A DNA stretch of 64,000 bases from assembly GCA_036346405.1 (NCBI GenBank), contig CM070568.1, positions 33,948,820 to 34,012,819 on the forward strand. Reading direction: 5' to 3'. The notes below the pieces were generated by a model. That model searched no databases. It had not been told where the DNA came from and was given only the letters and a program-made list of their open reading frames with translations. Positions 1 to 11,743 of this stretch are shown here, piece by piece. The stretch is from Phyllostachys edulis (Eukaryota; Streptophyta; Magnoliopsida; Poales; Poaceae). Position 1 is the stretch's first letter. Every line of letters begins with the position of its first letter. The translations under genes were made by a program, and so were the position numbers.

Positions 1-3000
1 TCCTGTGGTTCTTGGGGGGGGGGGGGGGCTTTAACCTTATCAGGAAGGCTGAGGATAAGAACTCCAAAAATGTCAACTTTTCTATGATTGATAAGTTTAA
101 TGATTTTATTTCTGAGAATAGACTGATGGAGCTGAAAAGAAGGGGTCCAAAATTTACTTGAACTAACAAACAGGCTTGCCCCATTCAAGTGAATTTAGAC
201 AGGGTTATGGTATCCACTACCTGGGAGTCCTTTCATCCTCTTTATTCAGTTTCTACTTTAACTAAGGTGGGCTCTGATCATAATCCTATTGTTCTGCATT
301 CTGGTGATGAAAAGGCTACTAGAAATAGGAGATTATATTTTTGATAAGAACTGGATGGGTCAAGAAGATTTCAATGAAATTGTGAGCAAAAGCTGGAGAG
401 AAACTAGTAATAAGATGTTTGATTCGATTTATTCCTTGGATAGTTGGAATGGGGTGTTTGCTTCTTTGAGGAAAGTTTTAAAAGGTTGGGGTGCTAATAT
501 TAATAGTAAATACAAGAAAGACAAGAAGATTCTTTTGGATCATATTGCAAGTCGGGATAGGAAAGCTAATGTTTCTGACCTCAATGCTAGAGAATGGGTC
601 AACAGATACAAGGTTGAAGAGGAACTTGAAAATCTGTATAATATGGAAGAGAAGATCTGGCAACAGAAAGAAAATGTGAAGTGGATTCTTCAAGGTGACG
701 CTAATACCAGATATTTTCATTGTTATGCTAATGGTAGGAGGAGGAAAAACTTCATCTTCAGCCTTAAGAATGAGGGGGTGGATCTCACTGAGGAATATGA
801 AATTAGAGAGCACATTTATGAGTTTTATAAAAAATTGTTTGGTTATGAAGTCAGACATAATGTGTCTCTTTCTAATAACTTTTGGATCTTAGAGAATAAT
901 GTTTCTGATTTAGATAATGTGAGTCTGACTCAAGCTTTCACTGAAAAAGAAGTATTTGACATTATCAAAAGCTTACCTGGGGATTGTGCTCCTAATCCTG
1001 ATGGCTTTCCTACTCTTTTCTACAAGAAGTTTTGGGAGCTTCTGAAACCTAATTTCATGAATATGGTTACAGATTTTTTTGAAGGGAGGTTAGACTTAAA
1101 ACGACTGAACTATGGGGTGGTTACTTTGATTCCAAAAGGCAAATATGCTAATAGTATCAAAAATTTCAGACATATTTGCTTGATTAATGTTAGCTTCAAG
1201 ATTATAACTAAGCTGGTGGCTATTAGATTGGGTAAGATTGCAAATAGAATTATTAGGGAGAGTCAAACTGCTTTCATTAAAAGGAGGAATATTCTGTATG
1301 GGGTGCTCTCCTTGCATGAAATCTTGCATGATTTGAGGGAGTCTAAGAAAACAGGTATTGTGCTCAAACTGGATTTTGAGAAAGCTTATGATAAAGTTCA
1401 ATGGGGTTTTTTTAGAGAATGTTATGATTGAAAAGGGTTTTTTTAAGAAATGGATAGGATGGGTGATGAGCTCTGTTAAAGGTGGCAAGGTGAGCATCAA
1501 CATCAATGGATCAGTGGGTCCTTATTTTTCCACTGACAAAGGTCTGAAACAAGGGGATCCGTTATCCCCTCTCCTTTTCAATTTGGTGGCTGATGCCTTG
1601 GCAGTTATTATTGAGAAAGCTCAACTGAAAGGCTTGATTAAAGGGGTGGCTTCATACTTAATTCCTGGGGGTTCCTTTGTTACAATATGCTAATGACATA
1701 GTTTTGTTGCTAGAATGTGATGATAACTACATTCTAAATCTTACATTCCTTCTTTACTGCTTTGAGTGGATGTCTAGGCTTAAAATTAATTATCACAAAA
1801 GTGAGATTTTCGTGATGGAGGTGTAGAAAGAAGAGGCTGTCAGAATTTCCAATATGTTCAATTGTAAACTTAGAGAACTTCCCCTCAAGTATTTAGGTTT
1901 TGACATTGGGGGAAATCAAGGGGCAAGGGGAGCTGGTAATAGGATCATCAGCAAATTGGTGGACAGATTGGACAATTGGAAGAACAACTTTTTATCTTCT
2001 AGGGGGAGGCTGATATTGGTCAATAGTTGTCTTTGTAGCCAACCTATCTACAATATAGGGTTTTATAAGCTTAACATTGAAGTTCATAGAAAGATGAATT
2101 CTATTAGATTGAAATTTTTTTGGAGGGGAGCTAGTGATAGATTCAGGTATCATATGGTAAATTGGAGAGCTGTTTGCAGAACTAAAGACTTTGATGGTTT
2201 AGGGGTGCTTGATACAAACCTTATGAATGATTTTCTTCTCTGTAAATGGTTTTGGAGATTGGGTGTGGCTAAAGATGAATTGTGGTTTAGGATTGTGAAA
2301 GCTAAATACTTTCCTAAGGGGGATTTTAGAGATGCTTTAGATAGAATAGGCTCCCTTTTTTGGAGAAATCTCTCTAAGGTCAGAAATCTATTCAAAAGGG
2401 GTTGCTTATTAGGTTGGGAATGGGGAGACTATTCTTTTTTGAAAGGATGTTTTGTTAGATAATTGTCCACTTTATATTAGGTATTCTGGCTTGTTTTCTA
2501 TCTGTCTTGATCCTAATGCTCGAATTGCTGATTATTTGAAGGAAGGGGTGTGGAATATCAAATTTAATAGGAACCTTGGTAAGGAGGAAGTGGCTCTATG
2601 GGGTGATATGAAAGACGTGCTGCAAGAGGTTCATCTTTCTTCTGATCTTGATAGAATGATTTGGTGTTTGGACAAGTCAGGTCAGTTTACTGTTAAGTCT
2701 CTTTACAGGCATGTAGCCTTTTGGGGGGGTGGGGGGGCACTGATAAGAGAATGCTTGATATTTGGGCCAGCAGGCGTCCGCTGAAAATTAAAATTTTCCT
2801 TTGGCAGATGCATTTGAAAAGATTACCCACTTTGGATCAACTGATTTTGAGGAACTGGAAAGGGGAGAATAATTGTTGGCTATGTAGAGGTTTAGAAGAT
2901 ATGAATCATGTTTTCTTTACCTGTATTTTGGCAAAGTTTGCTTGGTCTTGTCTCAGGGAGATCTTTGATTGGGAGAGAGCTCCTAACTTTTTGGAAGACT

Positions 3001-3507
3001 TTTATATGTGCTGGTTAGATAAGGGGGGGTGCTAATATTCATAATGTTGGTTTATTTAGTTTTGCAGCCTTTGCTTGGACACTTCGAAAAGTCAGAAACA
3101 AAGGTGCCATCGAGAAGACCTTTCCTAAGCGTCCAACTGAAGTTATCTTTCAATTTGTATCTTACTTGCAGCGATAGAATATTCTGACCAGAAAAGATGA
3201 CCATACAAAGATGAAGAAGCTGATGAATACGACTGGAGTTTGGATGAAGTCTTTTTGCGCTCTAGACAGAAGTTAGATCTCAGTTTCTTTTTTGCTGTCT
3301 TGAATCCTTTTAGTCTGTTAGTTGGCTATGTTTTGGGGGTGCGTGTATTTTCTGATGTGGACTGTCAGTCTTTGTGGTTGGATGACTATCTTTTCTTTCT
3401 TGGCGTGTCTGGTGAGCTGGTAATCCCAGCTTTTATTTTTTGTAATCAGACTTTGTAGTTCCTGTTATGAGCTTTCTATAAAAGCTAGACTTTGCCTTTT
3501 TTTCAAA
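1..3507 (+). mobile_element. L1-type LINE, 5' part outside window
   Basis: Non-LTR retrotransposon on the plus strand. The window opens inside its endonuclease domain; reverse transcriptase and a C-terminal zinc-finger region follow in order, then a short 3' untranslated region ending in an A-rich tail at about 3503-3519. No LTR is present. The A-rich tail lies directly against the first visible CBP60-like exon, so this insertion removed or displaced the 5' part of that gene. Frameshifts and stops show it is inactive. The G-run at 13-28 sits in the endonuclease frame and may be a sequencing or assembly artefact. Confidence 0.9.
31..3270 (+). pseudogene. LINE ORF2: endonuclease / reverse transcriptase / zf-RVT, broken
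   Basis: Decayed ORF2 polyprotein that would nick target DNA and copy LINE RNA. Positions 31-290 encode the end of an AP-endonuclease domain (DFNLIRKAEDKN) with an in-frame TGA near 162. The linker and first RT blocks lie in an open frame 289-1431, including the FEKAYDKV motif; the frame then shifts. GLKQGDPLSPLLFNLV is at about 1540-1590. The catalytic YADD motif reads YAND at about 1687-1698, a substitution expected to abolish activity. A zf-RVT segment with the C-x2-C..H..C pattern (CWLCRGLEDMNHVFFTC) lies at about 2870-2930. A typical plant LINE C-terminus (SFAAFAWTLRKVRNK) runs to about 3270. At least three frameshifts and several stops are visible. Confidence 0.9.
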
Positions 3508-4676
3508 AAAAGAAAAGAACACTCGCTTATCAGAGCCCGCCTCCATCATACAAGCTTAGGTTTGTCAATGGTTTGAGTAATGAGGTTTTCACCAAGGACA
3601 TCCGCGCAACAAACGGAGATCCTATAAAGATAGCCATCGTGTTAAACAACCAGCAAGGCTGCAGTTCTCATCGCCTTTTTTCTGCTAAAATTAAGATTGT
3701 TGTTCTTCACGGCGACTTCAATGGGGACAATGAAGTGGGTTGGACATCGGACGAGTTCAACAATTATATAGTACGTCCACGGGACAGAGTCGGGGCAGTG
3801 CTGACAGGGGAGCTCGAACTTAACCTGAAAGATGGTGAGGCTTATCTCCGCTATGCTACTTTCATTGATAACTCCAAGTTCACAAGGAGCGGAAAGTTCA
3901 GACTTGGGGTAATGATTGCTGATGACATCGGTGAACAAGTTCAAGAAGGCATAACCGAACCTTTCACTGTGAAGGACCGCCGTGGAGAAGGTAGGCCTGA
4001 ATTTTAATTCTGGAGTTCTGCTCTCTTCGTATTTTTTTCTATCAAAACATTGATAGCTCATTTTGTATTAATACTTGTAGGATGCAAAAAGCATGCCATT
4101 CCATCCTTAGGTGATGAAGTATGGCGCTTGAAAAAGATTTCAAAGAATGGTGTCTTCTATAAGGCCCTGAGAGGGAATGGCATTCATTCAGTAAAGCACT
4201 TCTTGAGACAGTATTATAAGGATGAACAAGCTCTGCACGATGTAAGGCGACAATTACCTTGTGTGCCTTTTGCTCAATTGAATTTTGATTATTATCACGA
4301 GCTATTTTCTTTTCCTGCATTTAGATTCTCGTCAAGGCCTCAGACTTGGTTTGGACAACCATTGTTAATCATGCTAAGAAATGTGATCCTGGCAGACAGG
4401 TTTACTCTCACTTCATGGAAGACAAGAATGTTACACTTTTCTTCAATTGTGTGTATCAGCCTGTCGGAGCAACATTGGATGACCATTACACAGCTTTCGG
4501 TGATCTTGATAAGTCTACGCAGGTGCTCTTCTGGCGTTTTTTTTGTGAGCTCCTAGTAAAAATTTCTGACTTGCTGGTCGTGCATATAGCATACTAAAAT
4601 ATTCAGTGTTTCACACAACAACAAATTTTTATTATTAATTAACCCATTTTTAATTTATTTTTATTGTTAACCTCTC

Positions 4677-4908
4677 GCAAACTTTATTTCTAATTCTGAT
4701 CTTTTGGTCACGCCACCACTCGTGACGTGACAAAATAACATTATCACACCACCACTAGTGGCGTGATAATGTTGTTTGGTCACGCCACCACTATTGACGT
4801 GACAAAAAGTGTTATTTAGCAGACTTATCCTATGGCGTGACAATATTATTTTGTCACGCCACGGATGGTGGCATGCCCAAAAGGGTTAGAATTAGAAATA
4901 AAGTTTGC
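4677..4908. mobile_element. MITE with 22-bp TIRs and palindromic TCACGCCAC core
   Basis: Short non-coding element in a CBP60 copy 1 intron. Terminal inverted repeats begin CGCAAACTTTATTTCTAATT on the left and their complement closes the element at 4887-4908. The core holds three or four imperfect palindromes built from GTCACGCCAC and GTGGCGTGA. The same motif recurs in the long-TIR element at 27655-32515, so the two may share a family. No target duplication is obvious. A G-rich run follows directly (about 4914-4930). Confidence 0.75.
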
Positions 4909-6217
4909 GGCCGCGGGGGGAGGGGGGGGGCAATAATACAAATTAATTTTAAAAAGGCTAATTAATAAAAAAAAGTTTCACAACAACAGTGCAGTGCATA
5001 CCAAAGAGATAATTCAGAAAAATAAGCCATTCTGGAGTTTTTTTTAATAAAGAATTAATTGATTTCCATAAAGGATAAAAGAACGATATAGTTGAGCATC
5101 GAAAATTCAAAACACCAGGCACTTATGTCAATGTAGTGCTTAATATGCACAAATGAGATGAATACATGTGCAGCAGCTTGGTATTGTAAACCTTGTTCTA
5201 TTAATAATAACTAGTTTTTTTCCTTTTGCTTTGCTGCGAGTGCAGAGTGCAGACACAAAGTATTGTTATGTATTCTTATGAGGTTTCAATACAGGCCCTC
5301 GTGGAGCAGTGGAGTAAAGTTGCATATGAACATATGACATTTGATCAATTTGATTATGAAATGGATAATGGACAAGCAAGACTAACTGACCGTGGTACTT
5401 TCCAAGGGAGCAACGTTGAGGTCTAACTTTACTGGACTTCTGCAAGGGCACACTGGTCACGAAAGTAATAGTCTACATATTTGCTTAACTTTTTTTGACA
5501 ATATTTTACTGATTTCATATCAAACCACAGTAGTTCATTGACATCAAAACTTCAGGTTTCGCAGAGTGATTTTCAAGCTGATCAGCAAGGTGGTTCAGCA
5601 AGCAATGGTGTTTCAGTTGGTAGTGAGTTTTCTGGCAGTAATTCACAGCATTGCACACTCAAAAGAGTAGGATCCGTGCCAGTAAGGCAATTCACTTCTG
5701 TACATGAAAACAATACTGTAAGTAATGCCCATATCCAGTAGCTTCTTAAGAAATTAGAACTTTTTGCTGCAATTCAAATACAGAAACTTTCTTTTCCTTC
5801 AGAGTGAACTTTACTTTCCTTCAGAGTGAGTTTTACATGTCTCACAGCATGCTCTTAAAAAAAAGAACATATTGCTGTCCTGTCCAGAACCAAACAAATT
5901 GTGTGGCAGTTTAGTAAGTTCTATTAATATTGTTTGATATAGATTTACCTGTGTTTTTATTCCTGTTTAACCTATCATCAGAGAAGCTGAAGCCTGACTT
6001 TTATTCTGTGGCCACATATTGAATGTTTACTAGTTCATTTAAGATATAGTACAATGCTTCCCTTCAAGCAGTGCCTTTTGGTTTCCCAAAAAGTAAATGC
6101 AGTTATTAATGGCACATCTAAATCAGCCCATCAACTGCTTGAAGTTCGATTCAGTTTTCTTTGCAGAAAGCACAGAAACATTTCACTAATGCAGAAAGCA
6201 CAGAGACATTTCACTAA

Positions 6218-6522
6218 GGGTATCTTCAATAGTTAGAAATAATTTTGTCTTTAACATATGCTGTGCATCATCTTTAGAGATATCATCTTCAATAGATAGT
6301 CTCTAACACACTTTCTAACATTTATATTTTATAATTTTTTTTTGAAACAGGCCTACATGTAAACTAGAATAGATTAATGTATCATGTCTTGTTTCGCATG
6401 CACAACAATCTCTTCAGAAAGAGACGATATGTACTCTCTCTCCTCCCCTCTCTCCTCCATGTAAGATTTTGTTGACGTGGCATAACTAAGAGACGATAAT
6501 AAATACACTATTAGAGATGCCC
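6218..6522 (-). mobile_element. Tourist-like MITE (PIF/Harbinger), TSD TAA
   Basis: A 305-bp non-coding element inside a CBP60 copy 1 intron. It starts GGGTATCTTCAATAGT, ends with the complementary ACTATTAGAGATGCCC and is flanked by TAA on both sides (6215-6217 and 6523-6525), the three-base target duplication typical of Tourist elements. The copy at 26996-27285 is the same family in opposite orientation. Confidence 0.88.
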
Positions 6523-7452
6523 TAATCGATTTACACTTTTTGTTCCACAATGTCTTGAAAGGTCAGATTTAAGAGGTTTAAACTTGGAACATATATGCCC
6601 TAAAATATCTTCTAGGGTTTCTACATTGGTCGTCATCCGTGCAACATTTTATATGTCTCTGATACCCTCCAGGATGCATCCTTGGACTTCAGTGTCCACC
6701 TGGAATCTGGCTCTGGACCCAGTATCCAGCTACTGCAAACGGACATTACGGATTCACTGACGCTCCATTGCCTCAGTACTATATTATTTTTAGATAATGA
6801 AAGAGAAAACCTCTCTCTCGGTCTCTGTATCAAAGATGCACATAGTTATCAAAGATGCACACAGCCTATGCCCCAGCACTACATCAAATGAAATTGCAGG
6901 ATCAGTGGCAGTAGATCAAGCAGCCTTGGCAATGGGGCATGGGGCTTACGAGATGCCTTTTGCAAATAGAGGTACTTAACAAGAAAGACAACTCTGAATG
7001 TGGTAGCCAGAAATATCCCAATTCCAACAGAAATCACTGACCTGAACGACATGTTGGTCGCAGATACTCCGGTTTCGCCATGGTTTCAGCAGGAGCAACC
7101 ATTGCCAGCTCAGCATGGCGCACCTTCTTGTCCCCTGAACGCCGCAGCTGATGCTCGTGTCCTCTCCAGAGACAGTAGCTTCCGACCGAGCAACTTCCGT
7201 GAGATGCTCGAGCACTGGGAACAGAACCAGATGTCTGAAGATTTGTTCGGCGACAACGTCGATACCTTCTTCTCTGCGCCCAATGCGAACGAATTGCTTG
7301 CCAATCTTCACTGCAGTGTGGCGAAGCTGCTCTCGCACCGAAAGGAGATCAAACTGGTCGCGCTTGTGTGGTGGCTGTGGATGTTAAGGGCTTCCTCCAG
7401 GAACAGGGAAGAACCAAAGATTGGGAATTTTTCTGAGCACATCGGAGAATAG

Positions 7453-7668
7453 TAGTAGTACAGTTGGTGTCTCGTATCGTATGTCTTGGCGTTCTATTGT
7501 TGTAATATTTTGTTTAAGACGGCTGTTATTGTAGTATACTTTGTAACATGGGACTGGTGTTCTTCATTGTTTAATTTGTACAGTACTATTCATTATTGTT
7601 TTATTTAATTGAATTTATAGGATTTTGTGAATTCGTACGTGTTCTTGGTTGCTTCACAAATCTGACGT
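7453..7668 (+). other. Probable 3' flank of CBP60 copy 1
   Basis: T-rich non-coding sequence after the stop codon. It contains CATTGTTTAATTTG, which also occurs after copy 2 near 48190, so this is probably ancestral 3'-UTR sequence. No clear canonical polyadenylation hexamer was pinned down. Confidence 0.45.
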
Positions 7669-8266
7669 TTTGGCTCATATGGCACTATTCATTACGCTAA
7701 TAGCAATTTTAGTCATCTTACGACGTTAATGCAAAAAATGGCATCCTCTACTATGCCCCAGGGGGCGGACTCCTCACCACACTATACGTGTAAAATTTGG
7801 GCCCCTAGGGCACGGATCAGGCTGAGTCCGGCCCCCAGGGGCAGCAGAGGGCACTGCAGTGCTCTAGAGCCATGGACAGCCCGAAACTATGCCTTGTGGT
7901 TCCGCGAGTGGACGGTAAAAAGTAGATTAAAAAAATATTTCCGGCACTATTTGATACAACTTGACACTATTTGAAACTTTAAAAATACTTTTTTTTCCTT
8001 TGCATTTTTAATTTTTGTTTTTTTACCTAGCACTCGCAGCTTCAAATGTATTATCACATGTACTAGAAAAAATTCTACAAATCTTTTCACATGAAATCAC
8101 GGCGCAGCATAGCACACGTAGCTTCAAACATGGGTGTCAACCGTCGCCATCGCCACCCTTGGCAGCCCTCGGTGGCTCAGTGGGTCGATGGACGGTGCAT
8201 GTGAAACACTATTTGATGACGTGGCGGTGGGCAGTAGTACACCGTCACCGGCCGTAGAGGTGGACA
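7669..8266 (+). repeat. Left arm of a long inverted-repeat element
   Basis: About 600 bp that reappears as a reverse complement at 19448-20188. Shared landmarks are the segments with GCCCCAGGGG and CCCCCAGGGGCA, the ATTATCACATGTAC segment and GGGTGTCAACCGTCGCCATCG. The pair frames the CACTA element between them and looks like the long terminal repeats of an older foldback or Mutator-like element that the CACTA entered. Short ORFs here are not convincing genes. Confidence 0.7.
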
Positions 8267-8280
8267 CACTACTACAGAAA

Positions 8281-8520
8281 AGGTATTCACAGATGATTCA
8301 AAATGTCATCACGCATAGCCGTGAGTGAGTTCGAGTTTATGGGTCGATGATGACATGAGGTCATCATGCACGGTTTTCAAACCGCTTTGTGATGCATAAT
8401 TTCACGACGGTTATTAATCAAACCGTATGTGATAGGAATTTATCACGACGGTTTGTGGTCAAACCGCTCTGTGATAAGTATATATCATAGACGGTTTGTG
8501 GCTGAAACCGTCTGTGATGA
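8281..8520. repeat. CACTA subterminal repeats, left end
   Basis: Several head-to-head copies of a motif with core TCACGACGGTTT / AAACCGTCTGTGAT spaced by tens of bases. In CACTA elements such arrays bind the element's own DNA-binding transposase factor. The same motif fills the right end at 19143-19430 and the fragment at 61039-61595. Confidence 0.8.
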
Positions 8521-8943
8521 CTTTTCTCTATAAAGCCCCAAGCAGTGGCCGCTGTGCCATTAAAACCGGCATCATATTATATATATATATATATATATTG
8601 TCCGTAATCTCTCAGTCACTTTGGGGGGATCGTCCACGCAGCATGAGAAGGATGAGACAGTAGCCACGGGCAACCTCATTGAGCCCCTGCAAGTTTAAAA
8701 AGTATGGATGCAAAGAGATCGTCAGGACATCCACTTGGATGTTGTCGATAGGTAATTGGACGTCGCTATGTTCAGAAAGTTACGTAGACGCGCAGGTATT
8801 CCGATTGGGAAGTGGCATCATGTATCAGCAACTAACCATTCTTGAGCATGTAATCGTCTTTAAACCCAAAAAGAACACCAAGCAACCATTCTCACATTTC
8901 AAAAGAATTCTCAACTTATTGCTTGGTGTTCTTGTTGGGTTTA
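8520..8943 (+). repeat. Left arm of a long inverted repeat inside the CACTA
   Basis: The segment running from CTATAAAG through CCATTAAAACCGGCATCAT, a TA microsatellite, ACAGTAGCCACGGGCAACC and GCATGTAATCGTCTTTAAA reappears as a reverse complement at 16370-16775. At 8866-8943 the sequence folds back on itself (arms near AGAACACCAAGCAA and TTGCTTGGTGTTCT), forming the hairpin tip. Before element A inserted, the two arms were contiguous with a loop of about 30 nt. Confidence 0.75.
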
Positions 8944-9149
8944 TGTAACACCTTGATTTTTGGAGCCTTTTTGAATTTTCAAAATAAAAAGAACCATTTT
9001 GTTTATGAGAATTCAAAGCTTAACTTGAGAATTTCAGAATGGACTTCAATTGACTAAACCAAACTTCAACTAAAAACTCACTTTTGGTTTGTTGGGTTTG
9101 TTGGAGGTTTGGTGATTCCTCCCCATCTGAGCTTGCTTCGTTCTTCTCT

Positions 9150-9790
9150 GGACCAGACCTCATTAGGTCTAGACCTCCCAAGTGCTTGGACCTCCCGTGG
9201 TCCAAACCTCCCTTTTTGGTCCTATGCTGGCCTAAACCTCCCAAGGCCTAATCCTTCCCCGGGTTCATTTGAGTTCCTTCTACACTCTCTCGAACCTCTC
9301 TGTGTTCGCGTGGACTTCCTCTTTGCTTTTATCCGTATAACTCTCTCTGGAAGTTCCCTTCTCTACCAACCCGGTATTACCGCCCCCAACTCGCGGTATC
9401 AATGTCCTCTAGGACCTCCTTTTTGTTCATTTGGATCTCCCCATGTCCTTCAGGACCTCCTTGTGTCCTTTAGGATCTCCCTCTCTTTCATTTGGACCTC
9501 CCCTTTGGAGATCTTAACCGCCTGCACCTCCCTTGGAGATCTTAACCATCCGCATCTCTCCTTTAGAGATCTGCCGCTAAGACCTCCCTTTAGAGATCTT
9601 AACCGTCCAGACCTCCCCTTTGTGAGATCTGCTCGTTGAGACCTCCCCTTTGGAGATCTTAACCGTCCAGACCTCCCCTTTGTTGGAGATCTTAACCGTT
9701 CAGACCACCCCTTGATTTGATCTGACCGTTAGGACCTCCCCCCTCGTTGTGTCTTTTGGACCTCCTGTCCGCAGGACCTCCCCTGACGCT
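9150..9790 (+). repeat. Degenerate GACCTCCC / GGAGATCTTAACCG tandem repeats
   Basis: Roughly 25-35-bp units built from GACCTCCC(TTT)GGAGATCTTAACCG recur many times in the 5' part of element A. Related GACCTCC motifs reappear at 16130-16350, the other end of the same element after B1 is removed. Such arrays are common in the U3 region of large plant LTRs. The 176-codon ORF here is a by-product of the repeat. Confidence 0.6.
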
Positions 9791-10013
9791 TTGACTGGCC
9801 CCATTTGGCAGTCACACGCTTCTTTCTTTATCCTTTGACTGTATCCTTTGCGCATGGGAGTCTCCCCACATTTAATGCATGTTGTATCGTATTAAATACT
9901 TCTACCTTTTTGTAGCACCCGTGCTATCCTTTTGTCACATCTTTTGCCTGCTCCCATTGTCCTTTTCACTAACTCTTGAACACGCCTACTCTTGGAAATC
10001 TGGGCATCTCTGG

Positions 10014-10021
10014 TTATATAA
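10014..10021 (+). promoter_or_regulatory. TATA box of LTR-like element A
   Basis: TATATAAG followed by a pyrimidine-rich stretch (CCTTTCCTCTTCACC) resembles a plant TATA box and transcription start within an LTR. It lies about 1.07 kb from the element's 5' end. Confidence 0.4.
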
Positions 10022-11743
10022 GCTTGGGCAGCCCTTTCCTCTTCACCCTTTGCTCATTTCCACTCCCTGGTTAGAACCGACCAGCTCTCGGACCTCCTCC
10101 AGCAAGCTCCTTGGATCTCCCCCTAATCACCTAGCCTCTCTGTTGGTTTTATTTTAGTGTTTTATTGGAGTTTCCTCATTCTTACTTGAGCTCTATTTGA
10201 GTTGTTTTGTTTTCCACCATGTAGATTGCGAAGGCAGTGAAGAACAAGAGCTCCTTGAGGCAGAAGAGGACACCCAGGCCTTTGAGCAAGGCAAGTTACA
10301 CTCTTAATCATATTGCACCCATTATTTCACCCTATATATGTTCCATTTTAAATGTTAATGCATGCTTACTTTACTAAGTTATTTTAATACCTGTCTTTAA
10401 ATTCAGAACTATACCTAAATCCTTTGTATGGCCACTGTTGACCTTGAACCGAACATCTTGTCACCATAGGAAAAACTGGTTGGTACATTAGTATGAACCG
10501 GGATCATTTGAAAAACTTATGCTTAGTCTCGCTTAGACCAAAAGTATTTGATTTGGGGAAATTTTACCAACATAACCAACTGCTGTTTAAAGGTTTTAAA
10601 CCATGGCATGGGGTTGTCATGGAGGCTTCTAATTGTTTTGAAAAGCAAATAAAAGGAAAATTGGTTTGGACTGGGGCAAATTGGTTGCTTGGTTGGTGCA
10701 TGTCAATGCACGGGATCAATCCATTTCTATGGTTGAGTCCGGGGGTTCTGTGGTTGTCGCCCTAGTCATTTGAGGACCGGTCTTTGAGCCTCAACTTGCT
10801 ATGCCTATAATGGGCTTTGCCTCACCGTACAACCACATGTCTCCAGAATGGGGCGTGGGACCTGGCTGAATAATTTGCAAAGTTTCACCGCAGCTGTTCC
10901 ACTTTGATGTGTGAGAGGTCTTCTATGACCTATGGTCTTTTATAACCTATGTTTCCCACTGGCGTCAGAGGGGGCACCCTAATAACCCGAAGGGTTTCTA
11001 TCCAAAGGGAGGGATCTGTGAAATCTTAACGAAGAGGGGCTGTGGTGGAATGATGCATTGTAAAGGCCTTGTGGTGATCCCTTAGTCGCACACCTTCGAA
11101 AGTGTGTGAGTGGACAGTATATGGGGATCATCTCATGTGGGTAAAGTGTACAACCTCTGTGGAGTGAAAACTATTCGAATAGCTGTGTCCACAGTCATGG
11201 ACATGCTAGCAAAAGCCACTCAAAGTTAGATATTGGTTTTGTTTGCAAAAGGTTTTGGATAAACTGATTTTGGGATGTCTATCCCATGGTTGGGCGGGGA
11301 GCCTTGTGATAGGAGGGTATCCTTCACCATTTGATGATGAATGTTATCCAACTGAAAAATGGAATTTGGTAAATGAATTTTAGTTATCGTATAACTGCCT
11401 TGGAACTTAGTATATGTATTTGAAAGAAACTTGGCTTTACGCAAATCAACCATATTATGCCTTCCCTTTGATATCCATTATGCATGTCATTTTGTTATTT
11501 GACGGGTGTAACTTGCGAGCACGGTGGTTGTGCTCATTCTTGCTTGATTGATGAATTGAGCAGGAGAAGACTTCTTTGATGATGATGATGACCAGATCAA
11601 TTAGGCCGCGCCCTCCAGCCAATTACCTGTGGTGTATTGGATGGACTTGGTTTTGCTTCTGCTGTGTATTTTTGCTTTGTTCTTTTGGCTTGTAAGCAAC
11701 CTTGTAATCAACCCTTTTACTGTTAATAAAGTCTCTCGTGGAT

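Larger units (their letters stand above)
3530..7452 (+). pseudogene. CBP60-like: CBP60-like calmodulin-binding protein gene, copy 1 (5' truncated)
   Basis: CBP60 proteins are plant nuclear DNA- and calmodulin-binding regulators; in Arabidopsis CBP60g and SARD1 promote salicylic-acid defence genes. The visible product starts at YKLRFVNGLSNEVFT and continues with KIKIVVLHGDFNGDNE, FIDNSKFTRSGKFRLGV, EPFTVKDRRGE and SLGDEVWRLKKISKNG, all family landmarks. Inferred exons: about 3530-3990, 4081-4241, 4327-4522, 5283-5464, 5556-5717, 6673-6971 (an extra roughly 100-bp GT..AG-bounded piece inside, absent from copy 2) and 7064-7452 (stop at 7450). Exon 5283-5464 has a one-base insertion relative to copy 2 and then an in-frame TAA at about 5425. 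The N-terminal exons are missing because a LINE ends at 3507-3519. An upstream 5' half outside the window, or use of an earlier donor at 5420, could partly rescue it; I favour a pseudogene. Confidence 0.82.

Noticed and set aside
13..28. Poly-G run at the window start (also about 2723-2739 and 4914-4930)
   Set aside because: Simple homopolymers, possibly artefacts; no quadruplex-type spacing strong enough to claim function.
8281..8520. Dyad repeats considered as a CRISPR array
   Set aside because: Inverted, unevenly spaced motifs next to CACTA termini in a plant genome; these are subterminal transposase sites.
9109..9639. 176-aa ORF rich in Leu, Pro and Ser
   Set aside because: Follows the GACCTCCC repeat array of LTR element A; no domain and no codon bias.
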